Source: Bacteroidota bacterium
Lineage (GTDB): Bacteria > Bacteroidota > Bacteroidia > AKYH767-A > OLB10
Assembly (NCBI GenBank): GCA_016717325.1
Contig: JADKFV010000028.1
Location: forward strand, 32,062 to 96,061
DNA length: 64,000 bases
Direction of reading: 5' to 3'
Shown here: piece by piece, positions 38,349 through 48,373 of the stretch
How positions within the stretch are numbered: position 1 is the first letter of the stretch
Layout: each line of letters starts with the position of its first letter
Made by a program: the position numbers and the translations under genes
The notes under the pieces: generated by a model
What the model was told of the DNA's origin: nothing
Database searches by the model: none
The model's input: only the letters and a program-made list of their open reading frames with translations

Positions 38349-39566
38349 ATGCGTGTATTATTGATAACCGAACCCAGGCGTATTGACTTATATCAATATT
38401 TACAACACGACACAAAAAACGAATATTATATTCTTTGGAAAGATGCAAAGTTGTTTAATCCATCGAAACCCGACTTCATTGCAGAGTGTTTTAGTTGGGA
38501 AGAATTTAATTCACCCACCGACATATTAAATAAACTGCAACCCGCGAAGATTGTTTTTTATGAGATAATAGATGTGCTCCAAATAGCTTTGTGCATTACT
38601 GCAAATTATAAAAACATTCCTACATTGTTTATCGACCACGGCTTGAAGCCCGATTCGATGGAGGCTTTCTTTGCCTTTTACGATTCGCAGCCTCAAATAT
38701 CAGTAAACGAAAAAATAAAAAGTGCCGGAACAAATTTCTTTTCAGGAATAAGTACCCGAATAAACTATCTCAGTTGTTTAAATAAAATAAAAGCATCGAA
38801 TATTTTTTCGTTTATGAGATTAATGGTGCAGCTGCAAACGATGCATCCAATGAAGGCTTTGCAAAACAATAAGTTTAACGAGCGTACGCCCAATCACTTT
38901 GTTCTGTTTTGTAAACACAATATTACTTTGTATCAATACTATTATTTTATTCAGTCGAAAATAATTTCCATTGTTGGCAATCCACAATATGATGAGTTTA
39001 AAATCGAATTGAAAAACGAAACAAAACAAGATCCATATATAGTTTACATCGATGCCGATTATCTGGAAAGTGATGTATATGGATGGGATAAAATTTTTCA
39101 TCAACAAGTGGCCCGTAATCTTGAAGAATTTGCTGTGAGCGAGAAAATAAAAATATTTATAAAACTTCATCCCCGCAGCGATGAGGCTTTGTGGGCAAGT
39201 TACAATTTGAACAGTGAATATATTACCATTCTCAAACAAGGAAACTTTATTGAACTTTATCTTAAAGCAGAATTAATATTGGCACACTATACGTCTTTGC
39301 TAATGGGACTTGTACCGGCACAAAAAAATATTGTTTTGCTTGGTTGGCGGCCATCAAATCCACAAGTAGCCGGCACCGATTTTGACAAATATGATTTGAT
39401 GCATCAGTCAATGTACAGTGAAGATTTAAAAGAAAAATATTCCTATTGGATAACAAACAATAAGACCTTACTAAACCAAAAACAGTTTCATGATTTTTTG
39501 GATGAATTCAATACTCCATTCGATGGTAAGGCTACGCAACGAATAATAGATATTCTCAATAAATAG
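38349..39566 (+). CDS. putative GT-B glycosyltransferase (polysialyltransferase-like)
   Basis: Protein of 405 residues, 11 bp after legC and intact, hence probably part of the same operon. Weak fold signals: PTLFIDHGLKPDSMEAFFAF in the N-terminal half, and in the C-terminal half IKIFIKLHPRSDEALW, followed by ELYLKAELILAHYTSLLMG. K-L-H-P-R and a H-x-S/T-S-x-L segment are seen in CDP-glycerol transferase-like and polysialyltransferase (GT52/GT38-like) enzymes, where they bind a CMP- or CDP-linked donor. I infer a transferase that could use the CMP-nonulosonate made by this cluster; no firm family match. Confidence 0.5.
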   Translation: MRVLLITEPRRIDLYQYLQHDTKNEYYILWKDAKLFNPSKPDFIAECFSWEEFNSPTDILNKLQPAKIVFYEIIDVLQIALCITANYKNIPTLFIDHGLKPDSMEAFFAFYDSQPQISVNEKIKSAGTNFFSGISTRINYLSCLNKIKASNIFSFMRLMVQLQTMHPMKALQNNKFNERTPNHFVLFCKHNITLYQYYYFIQSKIISIVGNPQYDEFKIELKNETKQDPYIVYIDADYLESDVYGWDKIFHQQVARNLEEFAVSEKIKIFIKLHPRSDEALWASYNLNSEYITILKQGNFIELYLKAELILAHYTSLLMGLVPAQKNIVLLGWRPSNPQVAGTDFDKYDLMHQSMYSEDLKEKYSYWITNNKTLLNQKQFHDFLDEFNTPFDGKATQRIIDILNK

Positions 39567-39600
39567 AAATGTAATTACATTGCACCAATAAGTATTATTG

Positions 39601-40849
39601 ATGAACATAAGGAAAATATTCGGAACGTATATGGTAGCCACAATGTATCAGGCCGGCTTATCTTTTCTGATATTTCCTTACCTGACACATTATTTAAGCA
39701 CTGGCGATTTTGGAATTATTGCATTAGTAAATACTTATGTAACATTAATTGGAGCTGTTGCAGGCATGGGTTGCGAGGGATATTTTTACATTAATTTTTT
39801 CAAAGCAAAGCCCGAAGAAAAAAGCGATTACTTCTTATCATCATATTTTATTCCGCTAATTTCATTTTTATCCATAGCAATAATTCTTGTTGTTTTTTCG
39901 GTACCGCTGGCGAAAATAGTTGAACTCACACCTTTGGCCATTGTGTTAATCGCATTATTGAGTTTAGCTAACTTTCTATATGAGCAAACTTTGGGACTGC
40001 TCATCTACAATAAAAAATCTTTGATTTATAGTATTGTCATCATCACAAAAACCAGTCTCGAAGTATTGTTAACAGCATTTGCAGTTATCTATTTTAAAGA
40101 ACACTGGCAAGGCCGCATTTTGCATGGCTTATAAGCATTGCCATTTTCGGCTTCTGGGGTTTAAGTTATATATACCGCAGTGGCTTGTTAAATGGCAAAC
40201 GCAACAAGCAAATTACAAAAGAAAGTTTCCGGTACGGGTTCCCCTTTATTTTTCATCAGCTATCCAAGTTTAGCATGAATCAATCCGACAGAATATTTTT
40301 ATCGAAACTTACGACCATAACTCAAACGGGAATTTACAATGTAGCATATCAAATTGGAAGTGTTGTGAATATGGTGAACCTGCCGTTCAATAATTTTTTT
40401 GCTCCACATATGATGGAAGGCCTTGCAAATCCAACTCCAGAGAAAAAAAAACAAATTGTAAAAATAGCTTACTCCTATATTTTATTTCTGATTGTAATTG
40501 TTGGATTAACTTGTGTACTTGCCGAAATAATGTATGCCTTTTTTATCAACCCAAATTTTATTGAAGGCAAAAAAATAGTCCCTCTTGTGGGTTTAGCATA
40601 TTTCTTCTGGGGCATTTATCTCATATTCTCCGGCATATTACAATTCGAAAAAAATCGAAATTAATTTCTACCATCAGTATTGTTGCTTTTGCTATTAATC
40701 TTGTACTAAATTATTTTATGATAAAAGAATATGGTTACATGGGAGCTGCATTGGCTACGCTAATTACATTTGCTTTTCAAGCTGCAAGTACAGCCTACTT
40801 TGCACATCAAACTACACATTTGCCCTGGCTGTCATTTTTCAGAAAATAA
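39601..40849 (+). CDS. wzx: polysaccharide flippase (Wzx/RfbX-like), two frameshifts
   Basis: Multi-pass membrane protein of about 416 residues that flips lipid-linked oligosaccharide across the inner membrane. Start is ATG at 39601 (MNIRKIFGTYMVATMYQAG). The N-terminal FPYLTHYLSTGDFGIIALVN and the middle NQSDRIFLSKLTT, GIYNVAYQIGSV are typical of the MOP/Wzx family. The frame shifts near 40110-40125 (HWQGRIL to ISIAIFGFWGLSYI) and near 40655 (A run; FEKN to RKLISTISIVAFAINLVLNY), ending FRK at 40847. A second, intact flippase is at 54501. It ends 11 bp from the convergent membrane protein gene. Confidence 0.8.
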
Positions 40850-40859
40850 TTTTTGAAAA

Positions 40860-42569
40860 TCACATCACTTTATAAACATAAAATTTATAAAACGATGTTG
40901 GCGTTTCGTAAGTCTTTAATAATTGCAAACTGATTGAATCTGCATTTTGGATAGGCAATGCCGCGAAAATATATTTTGCATTTAAAAATTTCAAAGATTC
41001 ACGACTCAATTGCAAATTCGTAATATGATAGGTGTTTTGAGTTTTAATAATCAATGAATTAGGCAACACTTCTGATGAGTATAAATACGCCCGGCTTCCC
41101 CAACCATCAAAATAATTTTTAAGTGATTGGTCTTTTTCCAGTTCCACTGATATTGCTTTTCGGAATTGTGATTTATACGCTAAAGGATAATTATTCTGGT
41201 AACCATCAATTGTATAAAAACCATTGTACTGCGCAACAGCCGGATGCAATCCAACCGAACCCACACGATAGGATGTAATATCATTTCCAATGTCAGTTTT
41301 AATTTCATCAAACAATTTTGTAGCATAGAAATTATTGTAATCGGGCTCACCAAAATCCTTATGCATCATGAGCCAAACGTTTCTTATCATTTCGGAATTT
41401 GTAATTAAGGTGGCACCAAATTGAATAGTGAACAGAAACAAAGCAATCAATCTTACCTTAGTTTGACTCCAGTTGAATTGACTTAAAAGAGCCGCCCAAA
41501 GCATAAACCATAACAGTGGTGCTAAATAAAAAAACCGGTCCGAAGTCCATATTTTAAGAATTTTATTTTGCGATTGAAAAGCATTCAAAACATAATCGTT
41601 TACAACCGAAGTGAAAGCTACTACGATAATTGCAGCAATTAAATACCAATGCAGTTTCGTCAATTTTTTATAAAGTCCAACTATTACCACTGATATTAAA
41701 ATTGCAGCAGTATAAAACCTGCCTGCATGATACTGAGTGACAAACAAGGCGTCGATAATTTTATGCATAGAAGAAACAATGGTCACAGGTTCGCCATACA
41801 CCGTTATATCAAATTGCTCGCGGTGTGAAACATAATTGGTGGGAAACAATATAGAATGAACCAACGGAAACTCAACAATTAAATACACTAACAAAAGAAC
41901 CATGGTAGCAAAAACATATTGAAAATTGAAGTTGCGGTTTTGCATAAAGTAGAAAATAAAAAGCACAACAAGTGCACAGAAGTAAAAAGGATAACCGACA
42001 ATAAAGAATGAATAAAAAGGAAACAGAATAATGATAAGCCAATCGGTCCATTTGCTTTGCCTATAAAGAATGTTGAGAAAAGCGAATAAAAGTAAAGGCT
42101 GACCGGCCACTGTAATCCCTTGTTGTATATGATAAAATGGAATCCACGTATACAATGCCGATATCGATAAAATTATTCCGTAAGATAATTTAAGGCCAAA
42201 ATATTTACGCAACAAAAGAAACATTCCGGCAAAAGAAATAATATGAACCAGAAGAAAATTCAATTGATAAGCTACAATAGGCGACAAAAAATAATACAAC
42301 ACACAAGTAACATTGAGGCCCGAGCGAAAACAACTTCGTGGAATACCGCCCATAGGAGCCGCAACAATAGTATTGGTAAAATAATCGAACATTTGATGTG
42401 CATCCTTCAGCATTTTTAAATACACAAATTCCGAATCGAGATTGTCGTGAATAGTGACGTAAGCATTTTCGCCACGGAAAAATAAAAATACAACATAGGC
42501 TATAAACGCAGCTAAAAGTGAATAACCAAAAAAGATAAACCACTTGTCGAAACTTGATTTGGTCAACAT
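40860..42569 (-). CDS. polytopic membrane protein, DUF6044-like
   Basis: Protein of 569 residues with about 11-12 membrane helices. The first large loop carries an acidic VTIHDNLDSEFVYLKML and later FRSGLNVTCV, as in DUF6044 proteins of polysaccharide loci, which resemble GT-C enzymes. The C-terminal ~130 residues are extracytoplasmic (VGSVGLHPAVAQYNGFYTIDG, NYPLAYKSQFRKAI). The family function is unknown; position at the 3' end of a four-gene minus-strand unit with a GT2 and two methyltransferases suggests late transfer or modification of the glycan. Intact; 6 bp from the GT2 gene upstream. Confidence 0.75.
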   Translation of the reverse strand: MLTKSSFDKWFIFFGYSLLAAFIAYVVFLFFRGENAYVTIHDNLDSEFVYLKMLKDAHQMFDYFTNTIVAAPMGGIPRSCFRSGLNVTCVLYYFLSPIVAYQLNFLLVHIISFAGMFLLLRKYFGLKLSYGIILSISALYTWIPFYHIQQGITVAGQPLLLFAFLNILYRQSKWTDWLIIILFPFYSFFIVGYPFYFCALVVLFIFYFMQNRNFNFQYVFATMVLLLVYLIVEFPLVHSILFPTNYVSHREQFDITVYGEPVTIVSSMHKIIDALFVTQYHAGRFYTAAILISVVIVGLYKKLTKLHWYLIAAIIVVAFTSVVNDYVLNAFQSQNKILKIWTSDRFFYLAPLLWFMLWAALLSQFNWSQTKVRLIALFLFTIQFGATLITNSEMIRNVWLMMHKDFGEPDYNNFYATKLFDEIKTDIGNDITSYRVGSVGLHPAVAQYNGFYTIDGYQNNYPLAYKSQFRKAISVELEKDQSLKNYFDGWGSRAYLYSSEVLPNSLIIKTQNTYHITNLQLSRESLKFLNAKYIFAALPIQNADSISLQLLKTYETPTSFYKFYVYKVM

Positions 42570-42575
42570 ACGTTT

Positions 42576-43307
42576 TTACAAATTATACTTCCCTTTAATT
42601 TTGAGTAATTGGAAAGGAATTTTAATCACATCTTTCAATTTTATTTTCGAGCCTTTAACTTCGCTCCACACACGCAAAGGAACTTCAATAATTGCATTGG
42701 GGTATTCGTGCTGGAGTTTCAAAATTCTTGCTACAATTTCAACATCGAAAAGCCACTTCGAAATAAAAGGAGTGGTAAATATTTTTACTGCTAATTCGGC
42801 ATCAAAAATTTTTGCTCCGCATTGTGTATCGTAAATAGGAACATGCAACACATAAGAAGCGCAAGTTGCAAATACACGGCCGAAATAATGCCGCACAATA
42901 TTGCGATTGATTTGCACACCCATGCGTTGCACGCGTGCACCAATTGCCACTTTGAAACTTGTATTGGTTTTTATCTGTGAAATTAAATAATCAATTTCGG
43001 TTAAGGGTGTGGCAAGGTCGGCATCGAAATAACCTATATAGTTGCATTGCAATTTTTGCAAACATTCGTTCACGGCAATTCTTATTGCTTCTGCTTTGCC
43101 CACATTGCTTTGCAGATCGAGTACACTCACATTATCGAACTTTGCTCCAAGTTGTTCATTTAATATTTGCGATGTATTATCAGTACTGCCGTCATTTACA
43201 AAACAAAAATGTATATGGCTATTCAAATTGAAAAAGCCGATAAAATCATTTACAGGTAAACGATTGGCTTCGTTATAACACGGTATAACTATGCAGACTT
43301 TTTGCAT
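42576..43307 (-). CDS. GT2 glycosyltransferase, dolichyl-phosphate glucosyltransferase-like
   Basis: Protein of 243 residues with a GT-A fold. VCIVIPCYNEANRLP opens it, FVNDGSTDNTSQIL carries the nucleotide-binding Asp, YFDADLATPLTEID is the DxD region, and GARVQRMGVQINRN plus DTQCGAKIFDAELA match ALG5/polyprenyl-phosphate hexosyltransferase types. It lacks C-terminal membrane helices. It would charge undecaprenyl phosphate with a hexose, perhaps for the adjacent DUF6044 membrane protein to use in the periplasm (inference). Overlaps the methyltransferase upstream by 19 bp, implying coupling. Confidence 0.85.
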   Translation of the reverse strand: MQKVCIVIPCYNEANRLPVNDFIGFFNLNSHIHFCFVNDGSTDNTSQILNEQLGAKFDNVSVLDLQSNVGKAEAIRIAVNECLQKLQCNYIGYFDADLATPLTEIDYLISQIKTNTSFKVAIGARVQRMGVQINRNIVRHYFGRVFATCASYVLHVPIYDTQCGAKIFDAELAVKIFTTPFISKWLFDVEIVARILKLQHEYPNAIIEVPLRVWSEVKGSKIKLKDVIKIPFQLLKIKGKYNL

Positions 43308-44062
43308 AATATATAATTTGACAGTCCGGGTAAATTTATGCCTAATGGTTTAAATAAGCGGCCCATTTTATAGTCGAAATACAAAATGCTTTGCATAAGA
43401 TTGCTTATGAAATTGCCACCCTGCCATTCAACCAAACCGGTGGTGTCTTCGTTAGGTTTTATTAATTTCTCCTTACACTTTTGAATGAAACGTGGTAACA
43501 ATAATGACATAAAAAAATAACCACACTGCACTGTTTGAAGATTTGATATTTTAATTTTCTTTTTCAAATAGGTGTTAGTGTATCTGCGGTAATGCCCGAG
43601 AAAAACATCGTGCGATGCAAACAAAAACTGATAAGCCGGTACTGTTATTACAAAAATAGTTTCGCTTGTGATGTATGGCTGATTCACCAGGTTGGTTAAA
43701 AATGACTCGTCTTCCTCTATGTGCTCAATCACATCCATCAGGAAAACGAAATCTACTTTTTGTTTCAATTCCTGATTTAGCAATGCTGCATTTTTGTAAA
43801 CGAATAAATTTTTATCACTAAATTTCGATTTAATATCAGCAAGCTGGCCATCACTAAAAGCAGGGTCGAGTGCATAGCACTTTGAATTGGGAATATGATT
43901 GTAAACTTGTTCGAGAAAATACACATCGCCACATCCAACATCGAGGAAAATATTTTTATCGCGTAAGTGAGGATGTATTAAATCGAGCACAACCTTAGTG
44001 CGTGCCAATTCCCACGGATGTCTTTTCATATCGCTGCGGTGTTCCAGTTCTTTTAAATCCAT
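43289..44062 (-). CDS. class I SAM-dependent methyltransferase
   Basis: Protein of 257 residues. SAM motif I is IFLDVGCGDVYFLE (about 38-51); an acidic residue ends beta-2 (CYALDPAF); motif IV region FVFLMDVIEHIEEDESFL is typical of O-methyltransferases with an EHI dyad; ITVPAYQFLFASHDVFLGHY follows. It closely resembles methyltransferases placed beside ALG5-like GT2 genes. The C-terminal 80 residues, with LPRFIQKCKEKL and LLPG-type hydrophobic patches, suggest membrane association. Its stop overlaps the GT2 start by 19 bp. Target probably a lipid-linked sugar, unproven. Confidence 0.8.
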   Translation of the reverse strand: MDLKELEHRSDMKRHPWELARTKVVLDLIHPHLRDKNIFLDVGCGDVYFLEQVYNHIPNSKCYALDPAFSDGQLADIKSKFSDKNLFVYKNAALLNQELKQKVDFVFLMDVIEHIEEDESFLTNLVNQPYITSETIFVITVPAYQFLFASHDVFLGHYRRYTNTYLKKKIKISNLQTVQCGYFFMSLLLPRFIQKCKEKLIKPNEDTTGLVEWQGGNFISNLMQSILYFDYKMGRLFKPLGINLPGLSNYILCKKSA

Positions 44063-44138
44063 TCCAAAAATTAATTAGTTATGCAATTTGCAAATATTAT
44101 TTCCAACGAAAATGTTGAGAGCGCTTTCATTTCCTTAA

Positions 44139-45035
44139 TTATTTTTTTCGATACAATGCCTTTAGCGAATTACCAATACCTAAAAAAGTAAGTAAAGAAT
44201 TGGCCATATTTTTCATCATCAACTTAAATTTATTCGACTCTATATTCAATCGCAATCGTTCATCGGTCGATTCTTTACTTACAAATAACTCAGTCATAGC
44301 TTGTTTATTTTTCAATTGCAAACTGGTTTTTAAACGTGTAAGACTTACACCGGTTGTTTGCAACGATACTTTTTCAAAACCATGTTTTTGCAATAAATAA
44401 TTCATGCTGTGAGGACTATAATACGATAAGTGTTCGGGATACTCTATTGCATTGTAATTTATTTTCATGGTTCTGCGCTCAATGGAATTAAAGTTGGGCG
44501 TAGTTAGATATACCAACCCACCCGGACGAAGAATTTTTTGTATGTTTTCAATTTCAAGATTCGGGCTATTCACATGTTCTATAGTTTCGAATGTAGTTAC
44601 TACATCAAAGTAATTAGCAGGGTACCAATCGGCCGACAATTTTCCTTGCTTCATATTGATGCCATGTTGTGTTCCTATATCCACAGCCGATTGCCCAAAG
44701 TCGGTGCCATAAGCTTGCCAGCCGCGTTTAGTTGCTTCTATCAAAAAAAGACAATTACCTGCCCCTACATCAAGTATACGATTATGCTTGCGTGAACTTT
44801 CAAATGTATCGAGCAACTGATTATAACGCTTGATTGTCAAATCCGAAACATCAAACGAACGCGGATATCGGCTGTAGTGTTCAATCAATTCGGGTTCGGT
44901 GGGTATGCGTTGTACGAATACAAATTTACAACTGCGGCACTTTACAAGGTAGCACGACTCGTAGCCAATCATTGGCTCCAAATGATGATGACCGCACAGA
45001 ATGCAAAGTTCAAAACTTTCAAAAGATACCGACAT
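44139..45035 (-). CDS. class I SAM-dependent methyltransferase with N-terminal zinc ribbon
   Basis: Protein of 298 residues from the ATG at 45035 (MSVSFESFELC). The N-terminal 35 residues have C-x2-C and C-x2-C pairs (CILCGHH, VKCRSCKFVF), a zinc ribbon common in sugar C- or O-methyltransferases. SAM motif I is ILDVGAGNCLFLIEATKRG; motif IV VVTTFETIEHVNSP; then LRPGGLVYLTTPNFNS and YPEHLSYYSPHSM. Intact. First gene of the minus-strand unit 44139-40860, 76 bp from the next methyltransferase. Likely decorates the glycan made by the locus. Confidence 0.82.
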   Translation of the reverse strand: MSVSFESFELCILCGHHHLEPMIGYESCYLVKCRSCKFVFVQRIPTEPELIEHYSRYPRSFDVSDLTIKRYNQLLDTFESSRKHNRILDVGAGNCLFLIEATKRGWQAYGTDFGQSAVDIGTQHGINMKQGKLSADWYPANYFDVVTTFETIEHVNSPNLEIENIQKILRPGGLVYLTTPNFNSIERRTMKINYNAIEYPEHLSYYSPHSMNYLLQKHGFEKVSLQTTGVSLTRLKTSLQLKNKQAMTELFVSKESTDERLRLNIESNKFKLMMKNMANSLLTFLGIGNSLKALYRKK

Positions 45036-45338
45036 AAGCAAATTTTTTCCTATGTAAACTACGATTTAAAAATTCGAAAAGTAAGCTAAAATCATCAATA
45101 GTAACCAAACAATTTTACAAATAAATTATCCATCATATTCATCAATGTATTTCAAACTAAGAATGAAATAAAACTAGTACTTTTGCAATACTGGTTTTAA
45201 TATATGAAAATAAAATTTGTGCACATGTTTGAGAAGCAACAACTATTTACATGGTAATAATTGATATGCAATTCCAGATTAAGACAAACTCCATCAATTC
45301 GTAAAAATTAATGATGCCTAAAATTTTATTATAAATAA
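45036..45338. other. divergent intergenic region
   Basis: A 303-bp AT-rich spacer between divergent units (methyltransferase to the left, GT-C protein to the right). No reading frame of interest. It contains a clear -7 box (45178-45185), listed separately, which points rightward. Confidence 0.6.
45178..45185 (+). promoter_or_regulatory. Bacteroidota -7 box
   Basis: TACTTTTG followed by C, a strong TAnnTTTG match. The next gene starts 153 nt downstream at 45339, so use of this box would give a long leader; no -33 TTG is evident. Confidence 0.35.
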
Positions 45339-46731
45339 ATGACCCTATTTTTAGAAAAGAAAATTGCTTTTTATTTCTTGCTGGCACTTAATATAGCTGT
45401 CAGTTTAGCTGTATTTAATATCGCCAAAGACCTTTCTTTCCCTGACTCAAAAGGTTACTTGTTAATGGGAGAAAGCATCCTACACGGCAAATTTTCAAGT
45501 TGGCATTTCCTGCCAAAATATTATCCCGAAACTTTGCGTACGCCAGGCTATCCGGCTTTTATTGCCTTGTTGCATTTAGTTAGTAGTTCAGAGTTATTAA
45601 TTAAAATAGTTCAATTTTTGCTGTACTTTGGCTGTGTGTTTTTTTGTATTCAAATCATTAGAAAATATTACCCGCAATTAATTTACACCAACGTTTTTCT
45701 TCTTTTGCTTATTCCAAATATTCAGGTAGTATATTACTCAGGTTACATAAGTTCCGAAATATTAAATACATTCTTCGTTATTTTATCAATGTATTTATTT
45801 ACTCGCAAACGCAGCTATGGCCAAGTCATATTTTTAGCTATCACATGTTATTGTGCATTTATTGTGCGTCCCTCTTTTTTGATATTTCCATTTTTGATGG
45901 TGGCATATTCGATCTTTATCGCACGTGAGGAGTATAAATTACATACAACTTTTATCACACTTTTTGTAATTTTATTAATTCCATTTGGAGTATGGAATAA
46001 AGTTAACCACGGCATTTTTAAAATCACACCTTTAGAAGGAGGCGCAGGTGTTATGCATATCGGTTTTTGGGCATATAAACTGCCTGCTGGCTATACCGAG
46101 CCTTTTTATTGGGGTAATTCTACTGGATATGATTTAACACAGCCCAAATTTTATTCTGTCAGTGAACAAAAAGAAAATCAAAAAAAATACGAAAAAGAAT
46201 GTACCGCATTGTGGAGTAAATTGGATGTATATGAAACACCTGAGGATACTTTTTATCTTTCATATATGAAAAACAACAACCCAGGAATATTCCCGTTGCA
46301 TAATAGCAGGTATACTATCGAGCGCGAAAAACTTTTGAACCGTGTTACGGTTAGCAACGTTATGAATGAGCCATTCTACACGTTTAAATGTAAGCTTTAT
46401 CAAATAGTACGTTTTTATGTAACAGGAATAAACTTTAATGATTGGAACAAAGCCGAATCATTTGCGTCAAAATTAAAATGTATATATCCAACATTGATAA
46501 CATTGTTTTCTATTTTTTCGGGTTTGCTTTTCATCACCTTTATTCTTTTTTCAATAAAATATTTCGAAAGCATTTCGTCCCTTTTATTATGTTATTTTGG
46601 TATTATGGCATTATACATCTACCATTTGCCACAAGCTGATTCACCATACCCACTCATTGCTAATAGCTATCCTTGCAATTGCACTGGTTGAGGTAAAGCA
46701 AAAAAAATTGCCAACTGAAGCTAACAGGTAA
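45339..46731 (+). CDS. GT-C-type membrane glycosyltransferase (ArnT/PMT-like), 3' frameshift
   Basis: About 464 residues with 9-11 membrane helices. The first loop has FPDSKGYLLMGESILHGKFS, the acidic motif region of GT39/GT83-like enzymes, and YYPETLRTPGYPAFIALLH, a hallmark of the family. A soluble loop (about residues 230-350) has FYWGNSTGYDLTQPKFYSV. The frame changes once or more between about 46605 and 46670; the alternative frame reads YHLPFATS... then LLIAILAIALVEVKQKKLP and stops at 46729. These enzymes move sugars from polyprenyl phosphate to periplasmic acceptors. Acceptor unknown. Start of the damaged plus-strand block. Confidence 0.72.
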
Positions 46732-46927
46732 TTTAATTTGAACTCTGCGATTAGTTCTAAAATAAGTATAAGCACTGCTGTGAATAGGACATTAAAAAAA
46801 AATAAAATTAACTATGCGCCTTAAAAAAGTCTGACGGTAATAACTTGCAAAATAATTGATGTAATGCTGAGTTAATAAATTTCCAAGATTGGCTTGCTAT
46901 ATTCGGTAATAAATGAAATTTACTTAG

Positions 46928-47666
46928 ATGGAAAAAAATGTTTTTAGTTTTGATGGTACAACTACTATTAAAAGTGCAATACACAGGCCTGAAAAATATG
47001 ATACGCTTTTCAACATATTGGCAAAAGGCAATTTCATACCACGAGGAGCTGGATTGAGTTATTGTCTTGCAAGTGCGGATGAAAAATGTGCAAGCATCGA
47101 TTCGAAAATCTTTGATCGTGTTCTATCTTTTGACAAAATAAAAGGACTAATTACGGTAGAAGCAGGAATGAATATGGGCGAGTTACTTCAAATTGTTATG
47201 GCTGCAAATTTCACCTTTCCGGTTTTGCCTGGTTATCCTAAAATTACAGTTGGCGGTTGTATCGCATTCAATATACACGGAAAATCGCAATACAATATTG
47301 GCTTATTCAGTAAGTACATAAATCGCTTAAAACTATTTCATCCTGCAAATGGTGAAATAGAATGTAGTCAAATAAATAATGCTGATATTTTTCATTTAAC
47401 CATTGGGGGCTTTGGTTTAACTGGGTTTATTACGGAGGTTGAATTAATATTGCTGCCACTTGGGGGTAAAGATATTTTGCGTTCAAAAGTGATGGTCAAA
47501 ATCCTGGCAGCATAAGAAATGAGCTTTCATGAGTGCTTATTCGTGGAACAATTTAAATCTTACTAAAAACAAATTTGGAAAAGGCATTGTTTATTTTGAA
47601 AAATATTGTTCCGAAGAAAGCACGCAAACAAAAGTAACACAAGTGATGGAAGGGAAAATAAAATTT
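46928..47666 (+). pseudogene. DprE1-like FAD oxidoreductase, truncated and frameshifted
   Basis: The N-terminal 195 residues are an FAD-binding domain of the DprE1 type: GNFIPRGAGLSYCLASADEK, KGLITVEAGMNMGELLQIV, FPVLPGYPKITVGGCIAFN followed by IHGKSQ, and HLTIGGFGLTGFITEVEL. After a break near 47515 a piece in the next frame (YSWNNLNLTKNKFGKGIVYF) resumes the family, then the sequence jumps to VMEGKIKFMSRTKS, entering the SDR. Family members are about 430-460 residues, so some 200 C-terminal residues are missing. In mycobacteria DprE1 oxidises decaprenyl-phospho-ribose; here it would be part of a sugar epimerisation on a polyprenyl carrier (inference). Confidence 0.68.
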
Positions 47667-48371
47667 ATGTCACGTACCAAATCATTGATATTAGGCGCTA
47701 GTTCCGGTGTTGGTAGGGCTTTATCCTATTACCTGACGTCTTTAAATCAAGATATTTTCCTTTGTTCACGCGGATTACGCGATTTGGAAGCAATGGCAAG
47801 TGATATATCCGCAAAATATAGTGTGCAAGTAAATTATAAAAATATCGACCTGAGCAACACTGCCGAAGTTGATGACCTTTTTAATTCAATTGATATAAAT
47901 GATTTTTCCGAAATTTACATAACGATCGGCAAAGTTGTATCTATTGACAATGGCGAACAACCTTTTACTACTGTAAGTGAATTGATGGAAACAAATTACA
48001 TAGCACCTGTGAGAATAATTAATAAAATATTTCAAAATTACACGCAATTAAAATCATTAAAAATACTTATCATTTCATTGCTGTTACGGGGCAAAATATA
48101 GTAAGCAGCAAGGAGTGGTTAGATTTTTACTGCAAGGTTTGCAACATAAATTATCTAATAGCAAATTATCGTTACATTTGTCGCCTGGGATATGTTGAAC
48201 AGAAATGTCGTATGGAAAAAATGCTTTCTGTTGCGGTCCAGCAAGTGCGCCATCGCTTTACAAGGCTATGAAAAACAATAAGCCGTTTTCTATTATCCCG
48301 GCTTTTGGAAACTTATTCACCTTATAGTAAATTCTCTGCCCTGGTTCATTTATAAACGCTTAAAATTTTAA
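47667..48371 (+). pseudogene. DprE2-like SDR, frameshifted
   Basis: The ATG at 47667 reads SRTKSLILGASSGVGRALSYY with the SDR cofactor motif (GASSGVGRA), then RGLRDLEAMASDISAKYSV and TVSELMETNYIAPVRIIN. Near 48075 the frame shifts (SSIAVTGQNIVSSKEW in the next frame), and further shifts are needed to reach MKNNKPFSIIPAFG and the last piece NSLPWFIYKRLKF at 48371. DprE1 and DprE2 form a two-step oxidation/reduction pair, and the order here (FAD enzyme then SDR) is the same. The catalytic Y-x3-K is not clearly readable through the breaks. Confidence 0.65.
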
Positions 48372-48373
48372 CT

